Source: a virus
Length of the DNA: 61,961 bases
Strand: one strand, 5' to 3'
Virus record (IMG/VR): IMGVR_UViG_3300042691_024428
Location: 1-61,961 of that record
Shown: positions 7,066-16,494 of the stretch, in pieces
How the letters are laid out: each line of letters starts with the position of its first letter
How positions within the stretch are numbered: position 1 is the first letter of the stretch
Made by a program: the position numbers and the translations under genes
The notes under the pieces: model-generated
Told to the model about the DNA's origin: nothing
The model's database searches: none
The model's input: the letters and a program-made list of their open reading frames with translations, nothing else

Positions 7066-10000
7066 TTATACTCCTTGGCCGAAGCCGTTTGCCAGCCAAT
7101 CGACAGTCCGAACGACGCGCACGCCGCCGTTCCGAACGCAGAACGTAAAGCCCGTCGCCGTCTTGGAGACGAGGTCGATGGTATCGCCGGACTGTTGCGC
7201 ATTGATGGTGAAGCCGACCACGGGCGTTTGCCAAAACCGCTGGCTGAACGTGATCGTCGTATCGGCGCCGCTCGACGTTGCCGTGGTGCCGCTCTGGACG
7301 CGCGAGGGAAGCTCGAGTGTGACGACCATGCTGTTGACCTGGATGTTGTAGGCTTGGTCGGCCGTCGTCAGGACGATGCGGAACTGAAAGCCGCGCGCGC
7401 TGATGTTGGCAGCGATGAAGGGCGTCCACGGCCCCCACGCGGGCGAGCCCACCGGGTCATCTTTGGTCGCGCGGTACTCGACCTGCGCGTTGGCATCCGA
7501 TCCGACGACCGCGCCATCCCAGTTATCCCAATCGTCGATGGTCGCCGAACGCGTGTCGAAGAAGTCGTTCGCAAGGAAGCCGCCGACGTTGATCGCGTGC
7601 GTTGCGCGGATCGTATAGACCGCGCCCAGGTCCACCGTGTTCTGGAACAGATAGACGCCACTCGTCGCGACGCCGCCAATGCTGTCCCACGCGCCCTGGC
7701 TGTCCACCGCGCCCCATGCGTCGATGAGGGTTGCGCCGTCGAGTTTGAGAACGCCATCGACCACCGCGACGTTGGTCTTCGTGCCGGGATAGGTCGGGCT
7801 TTCGGTGATCGTGAGAATTTGCTGCATCGCGACGATGTCTGGGAGGTTTGTCGAGATGCTTGCCGCATTCACAGACACGTTGCCCGTGTTGTCGAGCGCC
7901 TTCACCATGTAAGTGCCGGAGGCCGCCGGGATGCTGACCTCGGTCGCGCTGCCGGAAACACCGCCGGGATTGCCAGAGGCAGGCGGAAACAGGTCGATGC
8001 TGTTTGCCCACGACGCGCCGACCAACAGCGGCGACCATCGCGCCAGAACGCGCCCGCCGATCCGAACGTCGGCATCGGTCACGCGCGCCCAGCGGAGGAA
8101 GTTGCTGCCCATCATCTGGACGAGCGTCAGGCCCGCGATATCCTGGGGCGGGGCATAGAGGCCCAAGACCTCCTTCGTCGTGGCTGGCGAATAGGGAGAG
8201 CGCACATTGATTGAATTGATGGCGCGAACCCGGAAATTGTAGGTCGCCGGGGCAAGGTCGTTCAGCGTGACCGATGTTCCAGATTGCGCGGGCAACCGCG
8301 TCCACGTTGCGCTTTCTGCGTCTTTGAACTCCATCTCATAGCCGACAATGAATGCGTCGGTCGGCACATCCCACGAAACGATGGCGCGCGACTTCGTGCC
8401 GCCGCCGCCGTTCGTCTCGTAGGTTTCCTCGGTGATGAGCGGAGCGCCCGGCGACGCAACCGTCCACGGAAGCGCAAGCTTCGTGTCGGGGGCCGGATCG
8501 TTGACCGTCGCATCGCCGCTACTCCAGTCGTAGGCGACGCTGCTTTCCTCCTGCAGCGTTAGATCGACGACGGCATTGTCCACCAGCTTGCGCGAGATGA
8601 TGCGGAACTCTTTGTCCACGAACCCGAAGGTCGGAAGGTTGAGCCGCACCACTGACCAGACCGCAAGCTTCCCGGCCTTTGCGTTGCAGGGCATGTCGAT
8701 GGTGATGCCTTGCCGCGAGCGCTCAAGCAGGATTTTTGCGAGCCGCTGCGCGCGGATCACCTCGGTTGTGAACGGGAACTCGACATCGACTTGAATTTCG
8801 CGCCCGCCGTCTTGGGCGGCATAGGTCGAGTTTTTGACGATGGGAATGTCGGTCTGCTGCCAGCTATCGGACGGGTCGATGAACGTGCCGCGCACCGAGT
8901 TGTAAAGCTCGCGCCGCGCCATGCGCGGGCGGATCGCGATGTCGCCGCGCAGCCAAGTCGCGTCGAGCGTTTCGATGGCGACCTTCGCAGCGCCCGCATA
9001 GAAAAAGTATTGGCCGTCTTGATAGACGAGAACGCCTGCGCAGCAGGTCATCATGTCCTCGGCAACATCGATAGGCTTCTTCGAAAGATCGAAGCTGCCG
9101 TCCATCGTGTAGCGCGGCTGCGCGTTGCCGGTGAGCGTGATCGTTCCGCTGCCAGCGCTCGTGATGTCGATTGCCGTACCGGCCAGGGCGTTCGCGTAGG
9201 TCGTCGCAAGCTGAACTTGCGAGCGGTCATCCTGCGGGATCGTGAAATAATTCGTCGCCGCAGCAAGGCCGCCGGGGATCGTGCCAGTCGATGTGACCTG
9301 AACGCGCGTGCCGCGCTCGAAGCGGTTTTTATTGTCGGCGAACACGATCTTGTTGCCGCCGGTGTCGACAGACGAAGCCGTCGCCGAAACGCCAGCGATG
9401 GCAACGAACTCGTCGCAGATATTGGCCGCCGCGATAAAGCTGGCCTCGTTGATCTCGTCCGGGTCGGCGCCGATGCCGTAGCTTGCGAGGATGTAATCGC
9501 GTACGCAGAGCGCCGGGTTGCGCGTAAACCGCGTGCCCATATCGCGGGGGTCGTAGACCTTCTTGCCGCGCAGCAGCACCTTGAAATTGGGAATGCCGCT
9601 CGGCCAAACGTCCTGCGAATACTTGAGCCGGGCATAGATGTAGGCGATGCCGCGAAGCTCGTGCGTCGAGGTCCACTTGCTACTTTCGGCCGTTAGGTCG
9701 GTATCGACGGTCTGCGAGGTGGTGCCCAGCTTTTTGTTGATGCGGTAGTAGCCTGAGAACCGGCTGTCCGTTTCGACGGTGTCGCTGAAATAGACGAGGC
9801 CAATGTTTTCGACCTCGTGCCCCGCAAGCGCGATGACGAGGTGCAGGAACTCGTTCGACGAGCCGGTGCTGTCGGCATAGACCAGCGTGCCCGATACGAA
9901 CGCCTCGCCATAGACGATGCGGCGCGGCTGCACCGACGAGCGGATAACGCGCTGCCGGTCGCGCGCCTCTTGCGTCAGTGTCGGATTATCTGCGCTTGCT

Positions 10001-10182
10001 TCTTTTGCCCCGCCAAAGCCGCCGCTGATGGCCGAGAACGCGAGCGAGCCGAGGCCCGCAACGATGGCGCCCGCGAGCGCACCCTCGACCAGGGTGAACC
10101 CGAACAAGATGATGCCGCCAGCCGCATAGGCAGAGCCTGCGGCAAAGACGGCTGTGGCGACTGCTGCTACCGCTGGCGGCAT
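7066..10182 (-). CDS. Central tail-tip / host-specificity protein (J-like)
   Basis: The product has 1038 residues. The start used overlaps the upstream stop (ATGA); a longer frame exists but has no support. The protein opens with a glycine/alanine-rich hydrophobic stretch (about 10-60), typical of TipJ proteins. Next come the QPRRIVYGEAFVSG block and the RYTMDGSFDL and LNLPTFGFVDKEFRI regions of the phage tail hub, a fibronectin-III-like domain (about 600-690), and a C-terminal beta domain. J-like proteins close the tail tip, take part in DNA ejection and choose the receptor. The position after the NlpC-like gene agrees. Confidence 0.85.
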   Translation of the reverse strand: MPPAVAAVATAVFAAGSAYAAGGIILFGFTLVEGALAGAIVAGLGSLAFSAISGGFGGAKEASADNPTLTQEARDRQRVIRSSVQPRRIVYGEAFVSGTLVYADSTGSSNEFLHLVIALAGHEVENIGLVYFSDTVETDSRFSGYYRINKKLGTTSQTVDTDLTAESSKWTSTHELRGIAYIYARLKYSQDVWPSGIPNFKVLLRGKKVYDPRDMGTRFTRNPALCVRDYILASYGIGADPDEINEASFIAAANICDEFVAIAGVSATASSVDTGGNKIVFADNKNRFERGTRVQVTSTGTIPGGLAAATNYFTIPQDDRSQVQLATTYANALAGTAIDITSAGSGTITLTGNAQPRYTMDGSFDLSKKPIDVAEDMMTCCAGVLVYQDGQYFFYAGAAKVAIETLDATWLRGDIAIRPRMARRELYNSVRGTFIDPSDSWQQTDIPIVKNSTYAAQDGGREIQVDVEFPFTTEVIRAQRLAKILLERSRQGITIDMPCNAKAGKLAVWSVVRLNLPTFGFVDKEFRIISRKLVDNAVVDLTLQEESSVAYDWSSGDATVNDPAPDTKLALPWTVASPGAPLITEETYETNGGGGTKSRAIVSWDVPTDAFIVGYEMEFKDAESATWTRLPAQSGTSVTLNDLAPATYNFRVRAINSINVRSPYSPATTKEVLGLYAPPQDIAGLTLVQMMGSNFLRWARVTDADVRIGGRVLARWSPLLVGASWANSIDLFPPASGNPGGVSGSATEVSIPAASGTYMVKALDNTGNVSVNAASISTNLPDIVAMQQILTITESPTYPGTKTNVAVVDGVLKLDGATLIDAWGAVDSQGAWDSIGGVATSGVYLFQNTVDLGAVYTIRATHAINVGGFLANDFFDTRSATIDDWDNWDGAVVGSDANAQVEYRATKDDPVGSPAWGPWTPFIAANISARGFQFRIVLTTADQAYNIQVNSMVVTLELPSRVQSGTTATSSGADTTITFSQRFWQTPVVGFTINAQQSGDTIDLVSKTATGFTFCVRNGGVRVVRTVDWLANGFGQGV

Positions 10183-10601
10183 CAGACCCTCCACGCGGTC
10201 AGGCCATCCGCAAGTGGGATGACGCCCAAGCCAACAGGGGTGACGGCCGCGATTGCTTCGCCGATGCAAATGCCGGTGCCGGGACGGCCTTCGGCATCGC
10301 GATAGAGAACAATGTCGCCGCGCTGCGCCATCAGGACGCTATCCAGGCCGGGGCCAAGCGACGAGTGGAAGACCTCGACGATATCCTTGAAGCCGCTGCG
10401 GCGCAGCGCCAGGAGCGCGCCGTGGGCGGTCGAATAGGTGCCGCGCCACTGCGCCAACGGATCGACGCCCGTCATCTGCTCGACGACGCTTGCCGCAAAC
10501 AGCAAGCAATCATGCTCGCCCCATTCGAACGGCTTGTCGCGCGCGGCCTCAATAGCTGCGTTCAGCCGATGCGGCCAATCCTCGCGCCGGGTAAAGATCA
10601 T
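10182..10601 (-). CDS. DUF6950-type tail-assembly protein (NlpC/P60 position)
   Basis: The product has 139 residues. The ATG at 10601 overlaps the cupin gene stop by 4 bases. The motif FEWGEHDCLLFAASVVEQMTG (Cys near residue 32) and the later RGDIVLYRD block match the DUF6950 family. That family takes the place of the NlpC/P60 cysteine peptidase in many tail-tip clusters. It likely trims peptidoglycan or helps assemble the tip. The candidate Cys is present and a partner His (GTGICIGEAI region) is less clear, so catalysis is uncertain. Confidence 0.75.
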   Translation of the reverse strand: MIFTRREDWPHRLNAAIEAARDKPFEWGEHDCLLFAASVVEQMTGVDPLAQWRGTYSTAHGALLALRRSGFKDIVEVFHSSLGPGLDSVLMAQRGDIVLYRDAEGRPGTGICIGEAIAAVTPVGLGVIPLADGLTAWRV

Positions 10602-11104
10602 GCAGCCCCCCAGCGCGTCTCGTGCGCGGACGAGCAGCCGCGCCCGATCCAGTTGTCGCCGATATGGACCGGAGCGCCGCTGTCCCACCGCTGGAACGAA
10701 AGGAACGCCACGCCCTGCGCGCCGACCTCGACCGAATGCACCTCGTGCTGCTCGATGCGAATTGCCTTGAAACGCGGCGACCAATTGCGGCGCAGCCAGC
10801 GCGCCTCGTATTGCGGCGCCTCGCCATTGATCTTGTAAGCGAGCATGCCGGACACAAGCATCTCGACCGTGTCGACGCCAGGATGGCGATGCTCGGGGAT
10901 GACCGTGCCGGGGGCGAAGATGCAAAGCTCCGTCTGAAACTTGCCATGGCGGTGCATGATGATCGTTTGCGCGCCGGTCGCGGCAAACGATGCGACGCCA
11001 TCGGCGGGCGACGCCGCGAGCATGCGAAAGCGCGCCGCCATATTGTCGGCATACGCCTGCAGGTCGTCGGTCTTGGGATTAAAGCAGATCAATCTCGCCC
11101 CCAT
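10598..11104 (-). CDS. Cupin-fold protein within the tail-tip cluster
   Basis: The product has 168 residues. A single cupin barrel is suggested by VIPEHRHPGVDTVEMLVSGM (about residues 67-86, with His70, His72 and Glu80) and the second strand pair HEVHSVEVGAQGVAFLSFQR. The metal-binding residues of cupin motif 1 (HxH and E) are visible. It overlaps the DUF2163-like gene by 16 bases and the DUF6950 gene by 4, so it is part of tail-tip assembly. Its role is unknown: a structural metal site, sugar binding or an enzyme are all possible. Confidence 0.7.
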   Translation of the reverse strand: MGARLICFNPKTDDLQAYADNMAARFRMLAASPADGVASFAATGAQTIIMHRHGKFQTELCIFAPGTVIPEHRHPGVDTVEMLVSGMLAYKINGEAPQYEARWLRRNWSPRFKAIRIEQHEVHSVEVGAQGVAFLSFQRWDSGAPVHIGDNWIGRGCSSAHETRWGAA

Positions 11105-12204
11105 ACCAGTTCCATCTCGGTCGTCTTGGAAACAAACTCGAGGCCACTGTCGTTCGGGTAGATATCGCGCTGGTCAGCGTCCGTGTACCGACGGATGCGC
11201 GCACGCTCCCAATCGGCAAAGCGGCTCTCGATGGTCGCAACAATCGTTGCCTCTTGCCCGGCGGTGATATCGAGCGTGTCGAGTTGCCCCGAGAATGCGA
11301 CCATCGGCGGATCGAGCAGCGCGTGGTCTGCGTCGAGGAAGCCCAGCCACAGCTTCGTGCGCGTGCCCTGGTAGTATTCGCCAAGCGCAATCGAGATGAT
11401 GCTGGGGTCCATACCCGTCAGCTTGAGCGACACTTTCTGCGACTTCATTTCGGTCGTCTCTTCGACGTTCGAAATTTCGCCCATCGCGCCAACGCCGAGA
11501 AAGTCGATGCCCTCGAACGAGATTGTGTATGGCGTCGTGTTGAGCGCCAGCACGCCGGACGGGAAATTGAATTTGACCGCGCCGAACGGGATAATCTGCG
11601 GGCTTTCCATCTCAGCAGCGATGCGCGCCGACACGTTGCGCTCGGCGCGGTAGATCGAGTAAAGGTCGCTCGCAAACATCAAAGACAGCGTCGGCATAAC
11701 GAACGGCCAGCCGCCAGACGTCACGGTTTGAAGCTGTTGATCCGACATGATGTACGGGAAGTACATGAGCCGCGTGCGCGCGGGCCACGCGCTGGAGGCT
11801 GCTACGTTGTCGCCAATGCGCGTCTGCGTGATCGCGGGCAGGGCGCCAGCGTGCGTCGAAGAAAAGACCGCGCCGCCATTCACGCAACCTTTGAACGATC
11901 CCTGTTTAAACGCGATGGCCCCACGTACAGGGGCGCCATCGGCAACCGTGCCAAGGGTCTGCGAGATAAGCGTCGCGTTCGAAGCCGTGCGCGCGCGCAT
12001 TTGGACGTTTGTTCCACTACGCTCAAGCGAGATACGTTCGGTGTCGGTCCCGTTTTCAATCTGCCAAGCAACGCCGCCGCCGCCAGCCGGGGCGGTGCCT
12101 TCAAAGAACATGGTCCCGCCATTCGCCTGGAACCAGGGCGACAGCGCCGGGATGATCGGAGGCGTGCCGGGCGCAATATCGGAAAGGGTTGTGGTCTGAA
12201 ACAT
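11089..12204 (-). CDS. Tail-tip protein: LamG-like domain plus DUF2163-like end
   Basis: The product has 371 residues. Residues 15-180 resemble a LamG-type lectin fold (FFEGTAPAGGGGVAWQIENG, then MYFPYIMSDQQLQ). Residues 195-371 resemble the baseplate hub protein of DUF2163 position (LGFLDADHALLDPP, AFSGQLDTLDI, ESRFADWERARIRRY). In GTA-like tails the gene order tape measure, DUF2460, DUF2163, NlpC, J is conserved, and this gene fits the third place. The lectin-like N-terminus is an addition that might touch the host surface. Confidence 0.68.
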   Translation of the reverse strand: MFQTTTLSDIAPGTPPIIPALSPWFQANGGTMFFEGTAPAGGGGVAWQIENGTDTERISLERSGTNVQMRARTASNATLISQTLGTVADGAPVRGAIAFKQGSFKGCVNGGAVFSSTHAGALPAITQTRIGDNVAASSAWPARTRLMYFPYIMSDQQLQTVTSGGWPFVMPTLSLMFASDLYSIYRAERNVSARIAAEMESPQIIPFGAVKFNFPSGVLALNTTPYTISFEGIDFLGVGAMGEISNVEETTEMKSQKVSLKLTGMDPSIISIALGEYYQGTRTKLWLGFLDADHALLDPPMVAFSGQLDTLDITAGQEATIVATIESRFADWERARIRRYTDADQRDIYPNDSGLEFVSKTTEMELVWGRD

Positions 12205-12828
12205 CTACTGAAACGCCTCCACAAATTCGAGGTCCATGCCGCCGAGGAGCGGGGGCGTCACGGCATTCTCGCCTTGGGTGTCGTCCTTCAGGCGCATGAT
12301 GCAACTCGGGCTGTTAACCGTCAGAAGCACGTTGTCGGCAGGCGCTGTGCGGATGGGCGGCATGAACGCGAGCGTTGCGTTGCCGCCTGCGTCGCTGTTG
12401 ACGTCAGCGGTGATGATTTTCAATTCACGGCCGAAGCCGCTGTCGAAGTGGAAATAGTCGCCGCGCTTGAGGATGCCGGTCTGCGAAGGCGTCCATCCGT
12501 CCGTGACGAGCGAGCGCCCGGTTTGATTGCTGCCGTTGACCGCAGGCGTGCCGGTTGCAACCCCGCGAGGGACCGCCGCGTGGACCGGCCCGAAATAAAA
12601 CCGACCCGCAGCCCCGGAAAGCTGTGCTTTCCATCCCTCAAGATCGCGCCACTGATACGGCTCCAACGTGTCCCACGTCATAGAGCCATACCAGCGCGCG
12701 CCGGGCATCTCGACGGTTTGCACCGCGCCCACCAGCGGCGACGTAAACGACTGCGTGTTGCCCGACATATTCCAACGGAATGAGGACGGGTTCATGAAGC
12801 CGGGCAGAAAGGAGATTGGCGTCGGCAT
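12205..12828 (-). CDS. Distal tail protein in the DUF2460 position
   Basis: The product has 207 residues. It has an N-terminal beta motif (SFRWNMSGNTQSFTSPLVGA, then VEMPGARWYGSMTW) followed by a second beta domain. It directly follows the tape measure gene, so it is likely the distal tail (Dit-like) protein that joins tail tube to tip. The sequence is not close to the textbook TIGR02217 family as far as I can tell, so the assignment rests mostly on gene order. It ends one base before the start of the next gene. Confidence 0.62.
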   Translation of the reverse strand: MPTPISFLPGFMNPSSFRWNMSGNTQSFTSPLVGAVQTVEMPGARWYGSMTWDTLEPYQWRDLEGWKAQLSGAAGRFYFGPVHAAVPRGVATGTPAVNGSNQTGRSLVTDGWTPSQTGILKRGDYFHFDSGFGRELKIITADVNSDAGGNATLAFMPPIRTAPADNVLLTVNSPSCIMRLKDDTQGENAVTPPLLGGMDLEFVEAFQ

Positions 12829-12834
12829 ATGTTT

Positions 12835-15648
12835 CTACCTCCGGCCCAAGGACTTCGAATACTTGCCGCCACGGTCGGCTTCCGAACTGACGGCAATAAC
12901 CGACGAGCGCACCGCGCGCGCGCGCATGCCCGGCTCCTGCTCGGCGAGGATCATGCGAATACGCCGCTCGACCCCAGCATCCGAACCGCGCGCGTCGATG
13001 TTGTAGACGACCTGGCTGCCGCCGCCGCCGCCGCCGCCGCCGCCGCGCACGCCAAGACGCCCGGAAGCATCGCGAGCCAGCGGCATGATCGCTTCCGGCC
13101 CAGCCTCCCCCATCATGCCGGTGTCGCCATTAGCCATCGGGAAATAGGTCGTGCTGTTCACGACCCCCCCACGCGCGAACGGGACGACGTTTCCGCGATT
13201 GAACACGTTGCCGTTTGCCGATGCGATCAATGCGAAGTCGTCGGCCATGCCGCCCGCGCCATATCCGCCGCCTACTGCGGGACCAAACGCTCCCCCAAGG
13301 CCAAACAGCGAATTGGCCGCCTTCCCCAGCACCCCGCCGAGGCCGCCACTACCGGCCCCGCCGATTGCAGACGTGATCGTCGAGCGAATTTGGATGCGGA
13401 TCAGGTCGGCGATGATGCTGTTCGCCAACGAATTGAAGTCAAGCTTTCCGGTCTGGACGAACTTGACGAGGCTGTCCTCCATCGACTGAAACGTATTGAC
13501 GACGGCATCCTCGACGGTCGAGGCCATGTTGAGCGCCGTGTCTTGGTAGCGCATCAGGCCGCGCTGCGCGCCAGCCGTCCAATCGGCAGCCTCGACGCGC
13601 GTCTTGGTCCGCTCGGCAATGGTGCCAGCGTCGCGATTGCTTTGCTCCTGGTCGAGTTGCGCGTTGACCGCCGCGCGCGCCTTTGCTTCGTCGCCGTATT
13701 TGACGATCATCTCGTCGGTCAGGCGGTTGGCAATCTCAAGCTCGCGATTGCGCACCTCGTAGGCTTTGGTCAGGGTGTTCAATTCGACGGTGAATTGCCC
13801 GGTTGCAGCGGCAACACGGCGCAACTGCTGTTCCTGCTTGGCAATCTCGAGCGCGTTGGTCGCGCGGCGCTGGTCGATGAGCGCTTGCGTCAACTGCTCG
13901 ACGTTGGTCGCCGCGTTCTCGCTCTGCGCGGCCAGGGCTTCGTTCCGCGCCTCAAGCGCGCTGGTGTCGCGCACGCCATCCCGCACGGCATCGACCAGCG
14001 TTTGCGTTGCCGTAACCTGCAGCTTGACGCTCGCAAGCCGCTGCGCAGCACCTTCGCGATTGCGAGAGGCTATCTCGGCCTCTTGCTGTTCGATCTCCTT
14101 GTTCAAGTCCCGCCCATCGCGGAGGACAGCTTGGCGCGCGCGCTCTGCGGCTGTGATCCGGTCGATGGCCGCGTAGTCGCCCTTATTGAACGCAGCAGCG
14201 CGCTCGTCATTGGCGGCCGTGCCGACGTTCTGGATCGAGTACTCGCGCTTGCGTTCGGTATCGGCAATCTGGAACTGCGCGGTGCGCGCGGCGATCAGCG
14301 CGTCGCGCGAGCCGGTCGTGAACGGGTTGTCGACCGTCTTGCCGTCGATCTCGACCTTGCCGCCCGCCTGCGGCAGCTTTCCGGTGCGCGCAAAATTGAT
14401 GAGGTCTGGCGTGTTGAGGCCGGTCTGCGCATCGCCCAACTGCTTGAGCAACTCCGCGACGGTGCCGACAAACGGAGCGAACGACGCCTGCCGCTCAAGC
14501 TGGCCGCGCAACGTCGAAAGCTGCGCGGACGCAGAATTGCGCGTCTCTGCCTTGAAGGGGTCGCCAACCGCAAGCTCGCGGTCCTCCGCGTTCTGGCGCC
14601 GCGTGTACGCAGCAAGATCGCCCGCGCCGCCAACGCCCTGAATGCGGTCGGCTTCGCGGCGCGAGAAATTCGCGGCGCTGTCCAAGCCTTGCGCAAAGGG
14701 CTTTCCGACGAACCGAGAGTAAATGCCCCACAGACTGCCGATAGCATCGCCGACGCTCGGGATCAGTTCGTTTGCCCGCCCCCTCTTGACCTTCTCGCTT
14801 TCGCCGGAGATTGCCGTCAGGAACCGAAGCACCTGCCCCAGCTTGTCGGCAAGATCGGCCGCCTGCTGAATGGCGCTGCCAAAGAGGCCGCCCATAGAAG
14901 CGGAAAGATCGCCGGTGCTGGAAACGGCCGTCGTCATCAGCTTGATCGCGTTGCGCAACGCGTCGTTGAACCCGCCCTCGCCAAACTTGCGAATGGCCCC
15001 GGCGACAGCGTCCTCAAGGTTCGAGAACGCGCCGCCCAGCGTGCGGCTCTGGCGCTCCATCGAACCCGCAAAGTTGTTCTGCGCGAGCCGCTTTAGATAG
15101 CCTTCAATCGACTGCGCGTTCTTCTCGACGAGTTCGGTCGTGCCTTTGAACGTAAACGCGACCTTGTCGCCAGCTTGCGACGCCTGAATGCCGAAAGACT
15201 TGAGGCTCTCATATTCGCCGACCGTCGCCGTACCGACAGCGCGGATAGCATCGCCGACGCTGCGCCCCATCGACGACCCGAGGTCGCCCCAAGCCGTCAG
15301 GCTCGCGATGGATGGGTCGAGGCCACGCGCCTTCAACTGCGTGAATGCTTCGACGACCTCATTGAGTTGGAAGGGCGTAGTGGCGGCAAAGTTTTCGAGC
15401 TTTTCAAACGCAAGGCTTGCGGCTCCAACAGAGCCAGTGACGGTTTCAAGCTGCGCGCCGAGGCGTTCGAACTCGGTGTTTACCTGGATGATCTTCTGGA
15501 CGGAGAGCGCAACGCCAAGCGCGGCAAGGCCGTTGCGCAGCAGATTGGACGCGCTGCTGACGCGCCCAATCGCCCGCTCGATATCGGCGGCACCGGAGGT
15601 GAACCCCCGGCTGTCTAGCCCTGCCCGGACGATGTACTCTTCAGCCAT
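12835..15648 (-). CDS. Tail tape measure protein
   Basis: The product has 937 residues, with a long helical body. It starts with the usual phage TMP pattern (GLDSRGFTSGAADIERAIGR, then ALGVALSVQKIIQVNTEFER). It ends with a region like the lambda tape-measure C-terminal domain: GAGGMADDFALIASANGNVF, GGGVNS, GPEAIMPLARDASGRLGV and a run of glycines encoded by (GCC)n at 13019-13047. TMP length sets tail length; at about 0.15 nm per residue this gives roughly 140 nm. It follows the G/GT chaperone genes as in lambdoid phages. Confidence 0.95.
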   Translation of the reverse strand: MAEEYIVRAGLDSRGFTSGAADIERAIGRVSSASNLLRNGLAALGVALSVQKIIQVNTEFERLGAQLETVTGSVGAASLAFEKLENFAATTPFQLNEVVEAFTQLKARGLDPSIASLTAWGDLGSSMGRSVGDAIRAVGTATVGEYESLKSFGIQASQAGDKVAFTFKGTTELVEKNAQSIEGYLKRLAQNNFAGSMERQSRTLGGAFSNLEDAVAGAIRKFGEGGFNDALRNAIKLMTTAVSSTGDLSASMGGLFGSAIQQAADLADKLGQVLRFLTAISGESEKVKRGRANELIPSVGDAIGSLWGIYSRFVGKPFAQGLDSAANFSRREADRIQGVGGAGDLAAYTRRQNAEDRELAVGDPFKAETRNSASAQLSTLRGQLERQASFAPFVGTVAELLKQLGDAQTGLNTPDLINFARTGKLPQAGGKVEIDGKTVDNPFTTGSRDALIAARTAQFQIADTERKREYSIQNVGTAANDERAAAFNKGDYAAIDRITAAERARQAVLRDGRDLNKEIEQQEAEIASRNREGAAQRLASVKLQVTATQTLVDAVRDGVRDTSALEARNEALAAQSENAATNVEQLTQALIDQRRATNALEIAKQEQQLRRVAAATGQFTVELNTLTKAYEVRNRELEIANRLTDEMIVKYGDEAKARAAVNAQLDQEQSNRDAGTIAERTKTRVEAADWTAGAQRGLMRYQDTALNMASTVEDAVVNTFQSMEDSLVKFVQTGKLDFNSLANSIIADLIRIQIRSTITSAIGGAGSGGLGGVLGKAANSLFGLGGAFGPAVGGGYGAGGMADDFALIASANGNVFNRGNVVPFARGGVVNSTTYFPMANGDTGMMGEAGPEAIMPLARDASGRLGVRGGGGGGGGGSQVVYNIDARGSDAGVERRIRMILAEQEPGMRARAVRSSVIAVSSEADRGGKYSKSLGRR

Positions 15649-15654
15649 GACCGC

Positions 15655-16382
15655 TTACTTTCCCGTGTCCTTAGCCGCGTTTTGAAGCCAAACCCTGTCG
15701 AGTTCCTGAAGCAGAAAGACCCACTCCGACCAGTCGTCGCGCGGCACGCCTTCCATGTGGAGGACGGCCATCGCTTCGCTCACTGCGATTGGAAGCGGCC
15801 CGCCCATCCCATAGGGCCGCGAACGCGAAAGCATGCAGAAGGCTTCCCAAACCGGCGCAAGATAGGGCGAGAGTGCAGGACGCGCGGGGATTGCGACCTG
15901 CTGCCCCGCTTGCGCGGCTGCGGCCTGTAGCCAATCTGCGTCGATGCCTGTTTCGCCATACGCGTGCGTCCAGTTCAGGAAGTCGGTGAGTTTCCCACGG
16001 CGACAGCGACCGCCTCGCGACGGAAGGCGTCGTAGTTGTTTGCGAGCGCAAAAACATCTTCGAGAAAGTCGGGATGCTCGACCAACTGCGCCTCGGCGTT
16101 CTCGGGCGTGTAAGCGTAGGGCTGACCGTTGAGAGAAAAGCCTTCCCACTCGACGATGATCCCCTCTGCGACGATCTTGATGAAGGTGCGCTTGGCCGCG
16201 TCCTCGTCCACCTTGACGCCAGCCATCGACGCCAACGCATTCACGCGCGCGTGCTTGTCCTGGGCCGACTTGTGGCGCTTGCTGTTGAAGCGGGCGAGCT
16301 TGATGCGCCCCGTGCCGAACGGGAACCAGACCCCGCCTTCGCACTTGTCCACGTCGAAATTGTACCGCTGCGAAAAATCCAT
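15655..16382 (-). CDS. Tail assembly chaperone GT fusion (by -1 frameshift)
   Basis: The first part is the G protein; ribosomes that slip back one base at GGGAAAC (15990-15996) continue in the other frame to the stop at 15655. The fusion has about 242 residues. The added T part reads LTDFLNWTHAYGETGIDADW and runs to VWLQNAAKDTGK. In lambda the same arrangement makes gpG and gpGT, which coat the tape measure protein before tube polymerisation. The ratio is set by slippage. The position just before the tape measure gene supports this strongly. Confidence 0.85.
15975..16382 (-). CDS. Tail assembly chaperone G
   Basis: The product has 135 residues and is the unshifted form. It begins MDFSQRYNFDVDKCEGGVWF and contains ARVNALASMAGVKVDEDAAK, typical of DUF-type tail chaperones in siphoviruses. 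It is produced in excess over the GT fusion. The stop TGA is reached seven codons after the slippery heptamer begins. The intergenic DNA upstream of its start carries a GC-rich inverted repeat. Confidence 0.82.
   Translation of the reverse strand: MDFSQRYNFDVDKCEGGVWFPFGTGRIKLARFNSKRHKSAQDKHARVNALASMAGVKVDEDAAKRTFIKIVAEGIIVEWEGFSLNGQPYAYTPENAEAQLVEHPDFLEDVFALANNYDAFRREAVAVAVGNSPTS
15990..15996 (-). other. Slippery heptamer GGGAAAC (-1 frameshift)
   Basis: On the minus strand the zero-frame codons are GTG GGA AAC, so the heptamer is exactly G GGA AAC, the X XXY YYZ form. After slipping, translation reads GGG AAA CTC and enters the long T frame. Lambda uses GGGAAAG at the same place. Confidence 0.88.
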
Positions 16383-16407
16383 GATCGTTCCCTCGTGAGG
16401 TTAGGGC

Positions 16408-16440
16408 GGGGCCGGACCCGCCTCACACGGACCCGGCCCC
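16408..16440 (-). other. GC-rich inverted repeat upstream of chaperone G
   Basis: Arms GGGGCCGG and CCGGCCCC (8 bp, loop 17) lie in the 112-bp gap between the 61-residue gene and chaperone G. No U tract follows, so it is not an obvious terminator. It could reduce expression or act as an mRNA processing site. Confidence 0.4.
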
Positions 16441-16494
16441 AGGTTGCGCAACCCTGTCTTGCTCCCGCGCGCGGGTGAGGACCGCGCGAGGAAC

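Noticed and set aside
5779-8214. Long open frames on the plus strand opposite the tail genes
   Set aside because: They are mirror images of high-GC coding sequence, Arg-rich, without ribosome binding sites, and conflict with recognised proteins on the minus strand. The same applies to long plus-strand frames at 11254-12783, 12829-15096 and 31557-34667.
10490-10509. GCTTGC-N8-GCAAGC inverted repeat
   Set aside because: It shares letters with the 17-mer but the centre and spacing differ, and it lies in the DUF6950 coding region.
13019-13047. (GCC)n microsatellite
   Set aside because: It encodes a glycine run in the tape measure C-terminus, which is common and does not need a special explanation.
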